A stretch of DNA of 64,000 nt from CAVUUN01 sp964421755 (GTDB lineage Bacteria; Acidobacteriota; UBA6911; RPQK01): NCBI GenBank assembly GCA_964421755.1, contig CAYQYP010000061.1, positions 30,821 to 94,820 on the forward strand, given 5' to 3'. A program made the position numbers and the translations under genes. Of this stretch, positions 50,188 through 58,739 are shown piece by piece. The number at the start of each line of letters is the position of its first letter. The stretch's first letter is position 1. The notes beneath the pieces are model-generated. The model made no database searches. It saw only the letters and a list, made by a program, of their open reading frames with translations, and had not been told where the DNA came from.

Positions 50188-50757
50188 ATGTCTATAAACC
50201 CCGCATTGATGGGGAACCAGGGAGCATCGGACCCGGAAGAGGTTCGGGAGTGGGTCGCGTGCGCTCAGGCGGGCGATACGGCAGCCTACGAGCGGTTGTA
50301 CCGGATCTATGTCCGCCGGATCTACTCGCTCTGTTACCGAATGCTGGCAGAATCGGACTGGGCAGAAGAAGTTACCCAGGAAATCTTCATCAAAGCATGG
50401 ACGGCTCTCAGGAGCTTCCGGAATGAAAGCAGCTTTTTCTCCTGGCTCTACCGGTTGGCGGTCAACCGGGTGCTGGGAAGCATCCGGGAAAACCGACGAC
50501 GCGTCGCCCGTGTGTTCACTGCCGAAGACCGAGTCCTGGAGCAGCACCCGGGGAGACGGACATCTACCGAAGAAAATTTGGACTTGGAGCTGGCGATAGC
50601 GGGGCTTCCCGAGCGCGCCCGCCTGGTCTTTGTGCTGTACGAGATTGAGGGATATCGTCACGACGAAATTGCCGCATTGCTTGGCGTTGCGGAAGGGACC
50701 TGCAAGGCGCAGTTGCACCGCGCCCGGCTTTTGCTCAGAAAGGCACTAGGAAGATGA
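50188..50757 (+). CDS. ECF RNA polymerase sigma factor
   Basis: This 189-residue protein has sigma region 2 (YERLYRIYVRRIYSLCYRML, DWAEEVTQEIFIKAW, FFSWLYRLAVN) and region 4 (LYEIEGYRHDEIAALLGVAEG, KAQLHRARLLLR). Start choice: the double ATG at 50185/50188 is preceded by GGAG; an in-frame GTG at 50125 would add 21 residues. The anti-sigma gene overlaps it by 4 bases. Upstream, GGAACT at about 50066 followed by TCACA resembles an ECF-type promoter, suggesting autoregulation, but this is weak. Confidence 0.91.
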   Translation: MSINPALMGNQGASDPEEVREWVACAQAGDTAAYERLYRIYVRRIYSLCYRMLAESDWAEEVTQEIFIKAWTALRSFRNESSFFSWLYRLAVNRVLGSIRENRRRVARVFTAEDRVLEQHPGRRTSTEENLDLELAIAGLPERARLVFVLYEIEGYRHDEIAALLGVAEGTCKAQLHRARLLLRKALGR

Positions 50758-51887
50758 TTTGTAACGAGGCACAAAAGAAAGTCGACGAGCTCGTCGATGG
50801 AAGCCTTGTTGGGCGTGAACGCGACGAGTTCGAGAGGCATCTGCTCGGCTGTCCGGAATGCCGATCCTATCTCGATTGGGTTCGGTGGCTCTCGGTCGCG
50901 GCCCGGGCATTGCCGGAAATGGCCCCCGCCCGCGATTTCTGGCAGGACATTTCCGGTGAGCTCGCAGAACCTGGCGCGTCTGTGGTCTGTCTGGCTGACC
51001 ACAAGGCGATCGGCTCTCGCCGGCGGTCCCCTCTTCCAGATATTCATCTGTACCGGCGGGCATTGATCCCCCGACTCGGGAAGGCCGCCGCCTTGGTCTG
51101 CATTCTCCTCGCGTTCGGTTTCGCCCTGATGCTTGTTTCGGACGAGCCAGTCGCGGAGACCGGGTGGAGCGTGAAGTGGGAGTCGCAGGGAGGCGCCCAG
51201 GAGCGCGGCGATCTCGCCGCCCAACTCAGCGTCGGCCAGATGATGGAGACGGACAGCCGATCCACGGCTCATATCGAGATTGCCAGCATCGGGCAAGTGG
51301 AGGTGCGGCCCAACAGCCGGGTACGCCTGGTTGAAAGCCACGAAAACGAACAGCGCATGGCATTGGAGAAAGGCGTGATCAGGGCCCTGATATTGGCGCC
51401 GCCGCGCCTGTTCTTCGTGGAAACGCCATCCGCGCTGGCTGTCGACCTGGGTTGCGCTTACGAGCTGAGCGTGGATGAAAATGGCAACGGCAAGCTTGAA
51501 GTAACGTCCGGTTGGGTCGCTCTGGAGTACGATGGCATCGAATCCCTGGTGCCCGCAGGAGCGGTTTGCACGTCCCGGCCGGGGCGAGGTCCGGGCACGC
51601 CGCATTTTCCGGACGCCGCGCCTGGCTTCAAGGCAGCTCTGGCAGAGATCGACGCCGGTTCTGCAGGAACCGCGGCGATTGAGGCCGCGCTGGCCGGCGC
51701 CCGGTTGCGTGACACCCTGTCTGTTTGGCACCTGTTCGCGCGAGTGGAACCGCGGGTGCGCCCGGCGGTTTACGACCGGTTGTCGGCTCTGGTGCCGGCC
51801 CCCGAGGGAGTCACCAGGGAAGGCGTGATGCAGCTCGACCCGACGATGCTTTCGCTTTGGAAAGGCGAGCTGCAGGCGCACTGGTAA
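50754..51887 (+). CDS. Anti-sigma factor with zinc finger, TM helix and FecR-like domain
   Basis: This 377-residue protein has the N-terminal HxxxCxxC motif (HLLGCPEC; His29, Cys33, Cys36) and one transmembrane helix at about 108-128 (GKAAALVCILLAFGFALMLV). A periplasmic FecR-like beta domain follows (IEIASIGQVEVRPNSRVRLV, VDLGCAYELSVDENGNGKLEVTSG). The C-terminal helical part (about 280-377) is unassigned. It should sequester the upstream ECF sigma factor and respond to an envelope signal. Confidence 0.87.
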   Translation: MICNEAQKKVDELVDGSLVGRERDEFERHLLGCPECRSYLDWVRWLSVAARALPEMAPARDFWQDISGELAEPGASVVCLADHKAIGSRRRSPLPDIHLYRRALIPRLGKAAALVCILLAFGFALMLVSDEPVAETGWSVKWESQGGAQERGDLAAQLSVGQMMETDSRSTAHIEIASIGQVEVRPNSRVRLVESHENEQRMALEKGVIRALILAPPRLFFVETPSALAVDLGCAYELSVDENGNGKLEVTSGWVALEYDGIESLVPAGAVCTSRPGRGPGTPHFPDAAPGFKAALAEIDAGSAGTAAIEAALAGARLRDTLSVWHLFARVEPRVRPAVYDRLSALVPAPEGVTREGVMQLDPTMLSLWKGELQAHW

Positions 51888-51892
51888 GGGAG

Positions 51893-51961
51893 GCGGCTGA
51901 CCAGCTGACCGGCTGACCAGCTGACCGGCTGACTGGCTGACCGGCTGACCGGCTGACTGGC
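51893..51961. repeat. Octamer tandem repeat (CCGGCTGA / CCAGCTGA), about 8 units
   Basis: This perfectly phased series of 8-base units (CCAGCTGA, CCGGCTGA, CCAGCTGA, CCGGCTGA, CTGGCTGA, CCGGCTGA, CCGGCTGA, then a partial unit) starts near the stop of the anti-sigma gene. The units contain the palindrome CAGCTG. It ends 10 bases before repeat copy C. Confidence 0.9.
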
Positions 51962-51971
51962 GACTGAAACC

Positions 51972-52102
51972 CTGCCAACCGGGCCATAAAGCGGCGGATT
52001 CTGAACCGCGAATCCGCCCTACGACTGCTCGCCATTCGAAACCACTCGGTCGTAGGGCGGATTCGCGGTTCAGAATCCGCCGCTTTTCGGCCGGGTTGGC
52101 AG
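51972..52102. repeat. Dispersed palindromic repeat, copy C (full ~130-bp form)
   Basis: The left arm starts CTGCCAACCGGGCCATAAAG and the right arm ends CTTTTCGGCCGGGTTGGCAG. The inner arms CGGATTCTGAACCGCGAATC and GATTCGCGGTTCAGAATCCG pair. The middle (ACGACTGCTCGCCATTCGAA) matches copy B. It lies between the convergent anti-sigma and leuD genes. Confidence 0.92.
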
Positions 52103-52115
52103 GGGTCCCCGGTCG

Positions 52116-52709
52116 CTAGGTCCCCATCCGCTGTTCGTAGGCCCGGATCTTGTCCTCGTGCTCGAGCGTGAGGCCGATGTCGTCCAGTCCGTTCAGCAGG
52201 CAGTGCCGGCGAAACGGATCCACTTCGAAGCAGAATCGCAACCCCGAGCCATCCGAGATCTCCTGCTTCTCCAGATCGACAGTGAGTCGATAGGGTCCCT
52301 GAGAGGCTTTTGCCCGCCGGAACAGGTCCGATACCTGCGCGTCGGATAGCTTGATCGGGAGGATGCCGTTCTTGAAGCAGTTGTTGTAGAAAATGTCCGC
52401 GTATGAGGGGGCGATGATTGCCCGGAACCCATAGTCGAGCAGAGCCCAAGGCGCATGCTCACGCGAAGACCCACACCCGAAATTGGAGCCGGCAAGGAGA
52501 ATCGCAGATCCGTTGGCCTCGGGCTTGTTCAGCTCAAAGTCAGGATTGGGGCTGCCGTCATCTCTGAATCTCCAGTCGAAGAAAAGAAACTCACCGAAGC
52601 CGGTGCGCTCGATTCTTTTCAGGAACTGCTTGGGAATAATCTGGTCGGTATCGACGTTGACGCGATCCAGCGCAGCCACGATTCCCGTGAGTTTCGTAAA
52701 TGGTTGCAT
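52116..52709 (-). CDS. leuD: 3-isopropylmalate dehydratase small subunit
   Basis: This 197-residue protein has the swivel-domain signature DRVNVDTDQIIPKQFL, GSNFGCGSSREHAPWALLDYG and the SYADIFYNNCFKNG segment. Together with LeuC it isomerises 2- and 3-isopropylmalate in leucine synthesis. The order leuA-leuC-leuD reads on the minus strand; leuB is missing here. It ends 14 bases beyond repeat copy C, so the repeat may mark the operon end. Confidence 0.96.
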   Translation of the reverse strand: MQPFTKLTGIVAALDRVNVDTDQIIPKQFLKRIERTGFGEFLFFDWRFRDDGSPNPDFELNKPEANGSAILLAGSNFGCGSSREHAPWALLDYGFRAIIAPSYADIFYNNCFKNGILPIKLSDAQVSDLFRRAKASQGPYRLTVDLEKQEISDGSGLRFCFEVDPFRRHCLLNGLDDIGLTLEHEDKIRAYEQRMGT

Positions 52710-52740
52710 GATCCAGTCCTCGATTTCGCCTGGGAACCGA

Positions 52741-54141
52741 TCAGTCCCAGTTGCGGATGTCGACGAAGTGACCCTCGATCGCCGCTGCAGCCGCCATGGC
52801 TGGGCTGACCAGGTGGGTCCTGCCTCCGCGGCCCTGCCGGCCCTCGAAGTTGCGGTTGGAAGTGGAGGCGCAGCGCTCTCCCGGGGCCAGGATATCGGGG
52901 TTCATCCCCAGGCACATGCTGCATCCGGATTCCCGCCAGTCAAAACCTGCCTGCACGAAGATTTCGTCAAGTCCCTCGGCCTCGGCCCGTCGCTTGACCT
53001 GCTGCGACCCGGGGACAACCATCGCCTTGACTTTCGGGGATACCTTTCGGCCTCGGACGACCTCTGCCGCCACCCGAAGATCCTCGATGCGCCCATTCGT
53101 GCAGGATCCGATGAATACCCGGTCCACCGGGATTTCGGTAATGGGTTGTCCCGGATGGAGGTCCATGTACTCGAGCGCCCTGCGCGCGGCTCTTCGCGCG
53201 TTGTCCTCCTCGAGGCGGTCGGGATCGGGCACAGCACCGGTGACGTCGGCCACCATGCCGGGGCTGGTTCCCCAGCTGACCTGTGGAGCAAGGTTTTCGA
53301 CGTTCAAGGTCAATTCGCGATCGAACGACGCGTGCGGATCGGTACGCAGTGCCTTCCACGATTCAACGGCGTCCGCAAACTCTCGTCCCTTTGGGATGAA
53401 GGGTCTGCCTTCCAAATATCCGAACGTGATGCCGTCGGGAGCGATCATCCCAGCCCTGGCCCCGGCCTCGATCGACATATTGCAGACGGTCATGCGCTCT
53501 TCCATCGTGAGCGCGGTGATGGCTTGCCCCGCGTATTCGAGCACGTAACCGGTGGCCCCGTCGGTTCCGATGTTCCGAATCAGGTACAGGATGAGATCCT
53601 TGGCTGACACGCGCTGCGGGAGACGGCCCTCGAAGACGACCCGGAACGTCCGCGGGTCGGACTGCAGCAGGCATTGGGTTGCGAGCACGTGCTCAACCTC
53701 GCTCGTCCCGATACCGAACGCGAGCGCCCCAAAGGCGCCGTGGGTGGCGGTGTGGCTGTCGCCGCAAACGATCGTCGTACCGGGCCGCGTGATGCCGAGC
53801 TCCGGGCCGATAACGTGCACGATCCCCTGGTTCGGGCTGTCCAGCCCATAGAGCGGGACACCGAATTCCTTGCAGTTTCGCTCCAGGGTCTCGATCTGAG
53901 TGCGCGAGATCGGATCCACGATTGGTAGTGATCGGTCGGTCGTGGGGACATTGTGGTCCATCGTCGCGTACGTCCGATCGGGTCTTCGGACCTTCCGGCC
54001 GGTCAGCCTCAGTCCTTCGAAGGCCTGCGGAGACGTCACCTCATGGACCAAATGACAGTCGATGTAGAGGATGGCCGGTTGACCGGCCTCGCGGTGCACA
54101 ACATGACTGTCCCATATCTTTTGGAACAGGGTCTTCGGCAT
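52741..54141 (-). CDS. leuC: 3-isopropylmalate dehydratase large subunit
   Basis: This 466-residue aconitase-family protein has GDSHTATHGAFGALAFGIGT, the iron-sulfur Cys in VFIGSCTNGRIEDL and the second cluster pair in CSMCLGMNPD. The substrate-binding TSNRNFEGRQGRGGR lies near the C-terminus. All three cluster cysteines are present. ATG 54141 is followed by MPKTLFQKIWDSHVV, the family's usual start. It forms a heterodimer with LeuD 31 bases downstream. Confidence 0.96.
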   Translation of the reverse strand: MPKTLFQKIWDSHVVHREAGQPAILYIDCHLVHEVTSPQAFEGLRLTGRKVRRPDRTYATMDHNVPTTDRSLPIVDPISRTQIETLERNCKEFGVPLYGLDSPNQGIVHVIGPELGITRPGTTIVCGDSHTATHGAFGALAFGIGTSEVEHVLATQCLLQSDPRTFRVVFEGRLPQRVSAKDLILYLIRNIGTDGATGYVLEYAGQAITALTMEERMTVCNMSIEAGARAGMIAPDGITFGYLEGRPFIPKGREFADAVESWKALRTDPHASFDRELTLNVENLAPQVSWGTSPGMVADVTGAVPDPDRLEEDNARRAARRALEYMDLHPGQPITEIPVDRVFIGSCTNGRIEDLRVAAEVVRGRKVSPKVKAMVVPGSQQVKRRAEAEGLDEIFVQAGFDWRESGCSMCLGMNPDILAPGERCASTSNRNFEGRQGRGGRTHLVSPAMAAAAAIEGHFVDIRNWD

Positions 54142-54159
54142 GGTGTGAGCTCTTGAAAA

Positions 54160-54245
54160 GAGGTCATCCACGAAGTACACGAAGGAACACGAACAAGACC
54201 GTCTTATTCGTGCTACGCCGCGCTGTGTCCTTAGTGGATGACCTC
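54160..54245. repeat. Nested inverted repeat between leuC and leuA
   Basis: Outer arms GAGGTCATCCAC / GTGGATGACCTC are 12-bp perfect. An inner stem CACGAACAAGAC / GTCTTATTCGTG adds nearly 12 bp. The left side contains short CACGAAGTA/CACGAAGGA-like units. It could form a cruciform or hairpin within the leucine operon and affect leuC expression. Confidence 0.8.
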
Positions 54246-54269
54246 TCTCTCTTCCTTTCCCGAGATCGA

Positions 54270-55820
54270 TCAGCTCTCGGCCACTTTATCGGCTTTCTTG
54301 GCTTCGCTTCGCTGCTTCTCCGTATACGCTTTGTTGACCGCGTTGATGTAGGCCCGGGCACTGGCATCGATGATGTCGACGCTGGCGGCCTTCCCGGTGT
54401 AATTCTTGTTCTCGAATTCCACGTGAACGAAAACCTCACCGAGAGCGTCCTTGCCACGGGTGACGGAGTTGACTGTGTAATCGAGTAGTCTGCCGGGCAT
54501 GCCCGTGACCTTGTCGATCGCCTTGTAACAGGCGTGGATCGGACCATCCCCAACCGCTGATTCTACGCAGCTATCGGTGCCTTTCTCGATCTTCACGGCC
54601 GCGCTGGAAATCGCCTGGCTGCCGCCGGACGAAAGTACGAACTTCAGCCTGTATACGTCCGGGACAATCTTCATCCCATCCTGGATAATCGCGACCAGGT
54701 CTTCCTCGTATACTTCCTTCTTCTGGTCGGCCAGTTTCGTAAAGAAGAAATAGGCACGTTCGAGCTCTTCGGAGCTCAATTCGTACCCCAGTTCTTCGAA
54801 CTTGTTGCGCAATGCATGCCGTCCGCTGTGCTTGCCCATCACAAGCGTGGTGCTGCTCAGCCCCACCGATTGGGGCGTCATGATTTCATAGGTAAGCGAG
54901 TTTTTCAGGATTCCGTCCTGGTGGATGCCGGCCTCGTGTGCGAACGCGTTGCGGCCAACAATAGCCTTGTTCGGCTGGACGAAACTACCGGTCAGGTTGG
55001 TCAACAGCTTGCTCGAGCGCGAGATCTCCTCGGTGTTGATCTCGGAGTTGAAGGGGAGCACGTTTTTGCGGGTGCGGATCGCCATGGCGATCTCCTCAAG
55101 CGATGCGTTCCCGGCGCGTTCCCCGATGCCGTTGATCGTGCATTCCACCTGGCGACAGCCGTTCAACAGCCCGGCCAGCGAGTTTGCGACGGCAAGACCC
55201 AAATCGTTGTGGCAATGGCAGCTGAAGATCGCCTTGTCGCGGTTCGGGATCTTCGCGATCACGTCGCGAACGAACGGCCCAAACTCCATCGGCACGGCGT
55301 ACCCGACCGTATCCGGGATGTTTATGATGGTCGCACCTTGTTCGATAGCGGCCGTCAGAACCTCCGCGAGGTAATCGATGTCGCTGCGGGTGGCGTCTTC
55401 TGCCGAAAACTCCACTTCCTCGCAGAGATTGCGGGCTGTCTTCACCGCTTCTATCGTCTGCGCCAGAACCTCGGCGCGGGTCTTTCTAAGCTTGTACTGC
55501 AGGTGGATGTCCGATGTCGCGATGAACGTGTGAATGCGAGGCTTGCGCGCCTGTTTGACCGCCTCCCAGGCACGTTCGATATCCAGTCGGTTGGCCCTTG
55601 CCAGGGCGGCAATCGTCGGCTTTCGGACTTGCACGCTAACCGCCTGAACCGCCTCGAAGTCACCTTCGGAAGCAATCGGAAACCCGGCTTCAATGACATC
55701 GACGTTGAGGCGTTCCAGCTGGCGGGCCATTTTTAGCTTTTCTTCCAGGTACATCGAACAGCCAGGGGATTGCTCGCCATCTCTCAACGTGGTGTCAAAA
55801 AAATACACTCGCTCTGCCAT
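54270..55820 (-). CDS. leuA: 2-isopropylmalate synthase
   Basis: This 516-residue protein starts MAERVYFFDTTLRDGEQSPG, the DmpG/HMGL-type catalytic start with the metal-binding Asp and Arg. HCHNDLGLAVANSLAG supplies the metal-binding His residues. GNASLEEIAMAIRTR follows, and a C-terminal LeuA allosteric domain (GGSQAISSAAVKIEKG, LDYTVNSVTRGKDALG) allows feedback by leucine. The ATG has AAGGAGGAAGC upstream; the longer frame is not protein-like. It condenses acetyl-CoA with 2-oxoisovalerate. Confidence 0.95.
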   Translation of the reverse strand: MAERVYFFDTTLRDGEQSPGCSMYLEEKLKMARQLERLNVDVIEAGFPIASEGDFEAVQAVSVQVRKPTIAALARANRLDIERAWEAVKQARKPRIHTFIATSDIHLQYKLRKTRAEVLAQTIEAVKTARNLCEEVEFSAEDATRSDIDYLAEVLTAAIEQGATIINIPDTVGYAVPMEFGPFVRDVIAKIPNRDKAIFSCHCHNDLGLAVANSLAGLLNGCRQVECTINGIGERAGNASLEEIAMAIRTRKNVLPFNSEINTEEISRSSKLLTNLTGSFVQPNKAIVGRNAFAHEAGIHQDGILKNSLTYEIMTPQSVGLSSTTLVMGKHSGRHALRNKFEELGYELSSEELERAYFFFTKLADQKKEVYEEDLVAIIQDGMKIVPDVYRLKFVLSSGGSQAISSAAVKIEKGTDSCVESAVGDGPIHACYKAIDKVTGMPGRLLDYTVNSVTRGKDALGEVFVHVEFENKNYTGKAASVDIIDASARAYINAVNKAYTEKQRSEAKKADKVAES

Positions 55821-55890
55821 GCTTCCTCCTTGGGTGCAAAAAAAGCGGTGTCTAAAACTATCAAAATCACGCCCAGCTGGCAAGTTTGGG

Positions 55891-55940
55891 GCCGAATGCG
55901 GAGTGCGGAATGGCGGAGTGCGGAGTGCGGAATGGGGAAC
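55891..55940. repeat. Heptamer tandem repeat (GCGGAGT / GCGGAAT), about 7 units
   Basis: The units GCCGAAT, GCGGAGT, GCGGAAT, (G)GCGGAGT, GCGGAGT, GCGGAAT and GGGGAAC are 7 bases each with one extra G. They lie between the leuA start and the end of the MFS gene. The next stretch (to about 56010) contains GTCCTTG units like those at 4439. Confidence 0.87.
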
Positions 55941-56022
55941 CAAAGCGGGCATCGCGGTTGTCCCTGGTGTCCTTGAGCTCCTTGGGGTTCTTGGGGTCCG
56001 ACGCTCGACTCCCCGAAAAGAC

Positions 56023-57279
56023 TTACAGTTCCTTCACCCTTGTCGGGAGCAGCAAGAATCCAAGGGCTACGGCGGCCAGTACGATCGCGAGCCCCAGCAG
56101 GGCAGTACGCGGCGAAGCAACGCTGGCGACGGCTCCGGCGGCGAGACTGCCGAGTGGCATTCCACCACGAAATGCGAGCATGAAAATGCTCATCACCCGT
56201 CCGCGCATTTCTTCGACCGTCGTGAGCTGGACCAGGGAGGTAATGGAGGCGAACAAGCCGATCAAACAGACGCCGGCAAGAAACAACACCACGTAACTCA
56301 GCAGCAGATGACGCGAGAGGGCAAAGGTCATGAGGAGGATGGAAAATACCAACTGGGCCCACAGGGTCGACTTGCCGGGCGTAGTGGTCCGGGCCAGGCT
56401 GGCATACAGGAGCGCTCCCGTAACGGCACCCGCGCCGGAAATCGCCATCATCGTCGAGTAACCGGTGGCTCCGGTTTTGAAAACATCCTTGGCGAAAACG
56501 GGGAGCAGCGTCATCAGCGGAATTCCGCAAAAGGCGCTCACGAAGCCCAACACGCTCAGTTGCCAAAGCGCGCCCTTCGTTTTCATGAAAGAGAACCCGT
56601 TGCGCAGTTCCGTCCAGACCGATTCGTTGGTCGCGACCGGCTTGAAACTTGCGCTGATCATGTACAGGCTCACAATGACCGCGACAAAGGAGATTCCATT
56701 GAGCGCGAAGCAGAGGGCCGCTCCAACTTTGACCAGCGCCAGACCTGCGACAAGCGGGCCGATCACCCGGGCGAGGTTGAACTGGATGGAATTGAGTGCG
56801 ATTGCGTTTGGCAACGCTTCGTGTTTGACGAGACTCGGTATCAATGCCTGGTAAGCAGGCCCGCCGAAGGATCGCGCCGTGCCCACGGTAAAGACAAGAA
56901 TCAGCAGGTACTCGATCCGAATCATCTCGAAGTAAACCAGGAATGTCAGGATGAAGGCACACGCCATCTGGACGTACTGGGAGGCGAGGAGCATCTTGCG
57001 ACGCTCTGCCCTGTCGGCTGCCACACCGCCAATCAGGGAAAACAGCAGAATCGGCAATTCTCCAAGGAAACCGGTGAGCCCGAGGTAGAACGCCGAACCG
57101 GTGAGGTTGAGCACCAGCCACGATTCGGCGACCATCTGCATCCAGGTGCCGGTGGTTGAGGTGAACGCCCCGAACCACATGAGCCGGAAATCCCGATAGT
57201 AGAAGGCCCTGAAGGTCCTTCTCAGGAATCCCCCGGTTCCTTGCTTCCCTTCGGAGACGGCCGGCTCTGGCTGTGACAT
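56023..57279 (-). CDS. MFS transporter (EntS-like, MFS_3 type)
   Basis: This 418-residue membrane protein has about 12 transmembrane helices. The N-terminal FYYRDFRLMWFGAFTSTTGTWMQ motif is characteristic of the EntS/MFS_3 branch. GGVAADRAERRKMLL (motif A) lies between helices 2 and 3. It likely exports a small metabolite. I start at ATG 57279; the open frame upstream runs into the heptamer array and yields CAVRSRQ repeats, an artefact. It reads towards leuA but the spacing and repeats argue for a separate unit. Confidence 0.9.
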   Translation of the reverse strand: MSQPEPAVSEGKQGTGGFLRRTFRAFYYRDFRLMWFGAFTSTTGTWMQMVAESWLVLNLTGSAFYLGLTGFLGELPILLFSLIGGVAADRAERRKMLLASQYVQMACAFILTFLVYFEMIRIEYLLILVFTVGTARSFGGPAYQALIPSLVKHEALPNAIALNSIQFNLARVIGPLVAGLALVKVGAALCFALNGISFVAVIVSLYMISASFKPVATNESVWTELRNGFSFMKTKGALWQLSVLGFVSAFCGIPLMTLLPVFAKDVFKTGATGYSTMMAISGAGAVTGALLYASLARTTTPGKSTLWAQLVFSILLMTFALSRHLLLSYVVLFLAGVCLIGLFASITSLVQLTTVEEMRGRVMSIFMLAFRGGMPLGSLAAGAVASVASPRTALLGLAIVLAAVALGFLLLPTRVKEL

Positions 57280-57300
57280 GACGGCTGAGGACTGACAACT

Positions 57301-57472
57301 GCGCACTGCGCACTGCCTACTGCGCACTGCGCACTGCCCACTGCGCACTTCCCACCGTGCACTTGCCACCGCGCCCTGCACCACTGATCGCTGATGAGGG
57401 GGCTGTCAGTTGTGTTGACTGTCAGTGCGCAGTTGGCAGTGCGCAGTGGGTAGTGCGCAGTGCGCAGTTACT
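57301..57472. repeat. Inverted heptamer arrays (GCGCACT x11 and AGTGCGC x7)
   Basis: From 57301 there are eleven 7-base units of GCGCACT type (with variants GCCTACT, GCCCACT, TCCCACC, GTGCACT). From 57424 to 57472 there are seven units of the reverse complement AGTGCGC. The space between holds CAGTTGTGTTGACTG-type sequence. The two arrays can pair as a cruciform. The right array runs into the stop codon of murA. No coding sequence lies here. Confidence 0.92.
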
Positions 57473-58730
57473 GCTGGGAAATCACGGCGCCAACTCCGCG
57501 GAGTCGCTCGGCCACGTCTTCATAGCCGCGCATTATGATCTCCGCGTGCTCGATCGTGGTCACTCGGTCCGCGCATAGGCCGGCGACCACCAATGCCATA
57601 CCTGCCCGGATGTCCGGGGACTCCAGCCGGATTCCGTGCAGGCGACGCGGTCCTTCCACGAGGACTCGATGCGGATCGCACATCGTAATGCCCGCCCCCA
57701 TTCGGACCAGCTTGTCGACAAAGAACATCCGCGCCTCGTACATCCAGTCATGGATCAGGCAGGTACCATTTCCCTGCGATGCCAAAACAATGACCAGGCT
57801 GACCAGGTCCGTTGGAAATGAAGGCCACGGGCCGGCAGTTACGAGAGGCGCGTTTGAAATAATGCCCTGAGACATGACCCTGAGGCAATCGTCACCCACC
57901 CAGTCAAAACCGATTCCAAACCGGGTGAGAGTGTTTTCGAACCCGACCGTTTCAAGGCGCCCGATTCCCGAGAGGGTGATTCCACCACGGGTCACCGCCG
58001 TCGCAATGGCCATCGTGCCGGCGTCAATGAAGTCTGGCGGGACGTTGAAAACCACCTCTTTTTCCGGCTCCCGGATCCCACTATTGACGCGAAAGTAGAG
58101 CGGGTGGAGCTCGATGTCACAACCGAGTTGCCTCAGGAAGTCGACCAGGCAAAGCACATGCGGTTCACGAGCAGGGTTACCGATCACCCCGCCGCCGAGC
58201 GCGGCATACAGCAGGAGCGCGTTTTCGGTGGCCGTGACCGAGCTCTCTTCCAGAAACACCTCGGGATTGGCGACTATGTCTTCGCGCCGGAGCTCGATGG
58301 TCCCCCCCTCCTCCAGCACGCAGAACCCAGCTGCGCGGAAGACATCCCAGTGCATGTTGAATGAGCGTCGTCCGATCGGGCATCCCCCCGGAACGGAGCA
58401 GACGATGTTCTCGACCAGCGGAGCCAGCGGACCGAGCAGGAGCACGGCGCCGCGCAGAGACTCGACGAGATGCTGCGGCAGCTCGACGAGATTCAGCGTC
58501 GAAGCGTCGAGCGAGACACTATGCCCGTCGCGCACTACGCCGACTCCGAGTGTCTGGACCATCCGCAGAAGGTGCTCGACGTCGACTATCTTCGGGACGT
58601 TGGTCAGGGTGACCCGGGAACGAGTCAGCAGTGTTGCTGCAATGAGCGGCAGAGCCGCATTTTTGTTCCCCTGCACCTGGTAAGTACCGCTGAGTGGGCT
58701 ACCGCCCGAGATAACAAATTTCTGGTTCAT
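57468..58730 (-). CDS. murA: UDP-N-acetylglucosamine 1-carboxyvinyltransferase
   Basis: This 420-residue EPSP-synthase-family protein starts MNQKFVISGGSPLSGTYQVQ. It has the substrate-binding GNKNAALPL (Lys23, Asn24) and the catalytic Cys117 in PGGCPIGRRSF. The Cys is the residue that fosfomycin alkylates in family members, and the loop is intact. It catalyses the first committed step of peptidoglycan synthesis, enolpyruvyl transfer from PEP. It lies 9 bases downstream of murB, the enzyme that acts next. Confidence 0.95.
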   Translation of the reverse strand: MNQKFVISGGSPLSGTYQVQGNKNAALPLIAATLLTRSRVTLTNVPKIVDVEHLLRMVQTLGVGVVRDGHSVSLDASTLNLVELPQHLVESLRGAVLLLGPLAPLVENIVCSVPGGCPIGRRSFNMHWDVFRAAGFCVLEEGGTIELRREDIVANPEVFLEESSVTATENALLLYAALGGGVIGNPAREPHVLCLVDFLRQLGCDIELHPLYFRVNSGIREPEKEVVFNVPPDFIDAGTMAIATAVTRGGITLSGIGRLETVGFENTLTRFGIGFDWVGDDCLRVMSQGIISNAPLVTAGPWPSFPTDLVSLVIVLASQGNGTCLIHDWMYEARMFFVDKLVRMGAGITMCDPHRVLVEGPRRLHGIRLESPDIRAGMALVVAGLCADRVTTIEHAEIIMRGYEDVAERLRGVGAVISQQ

Positions 58731-58739
58731 TTTGGTTTT

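Noticed and set aside
55880..55895. Sigma-54-like site (CGGCCC-N5-TTGC) upstream of leuA
   Set aside because: Only GG and GC are correctly placed; the -24 box differs in two of six bases and leucine synthesis is not an expected target.
55693..57159. Long plus-strand open frame of 488 residues antisense to leuA and the MFS gene
   Set aside because: It is a shadow of two well supported minus-strand genes; the translation is rich in Arg, Gln and Gly without any family motif.
57301..57472. Possible CRISPR-like array
   Set aside because: Units are 7 bases with no spacers and no cas genes occur; it is a short tandem repeat.
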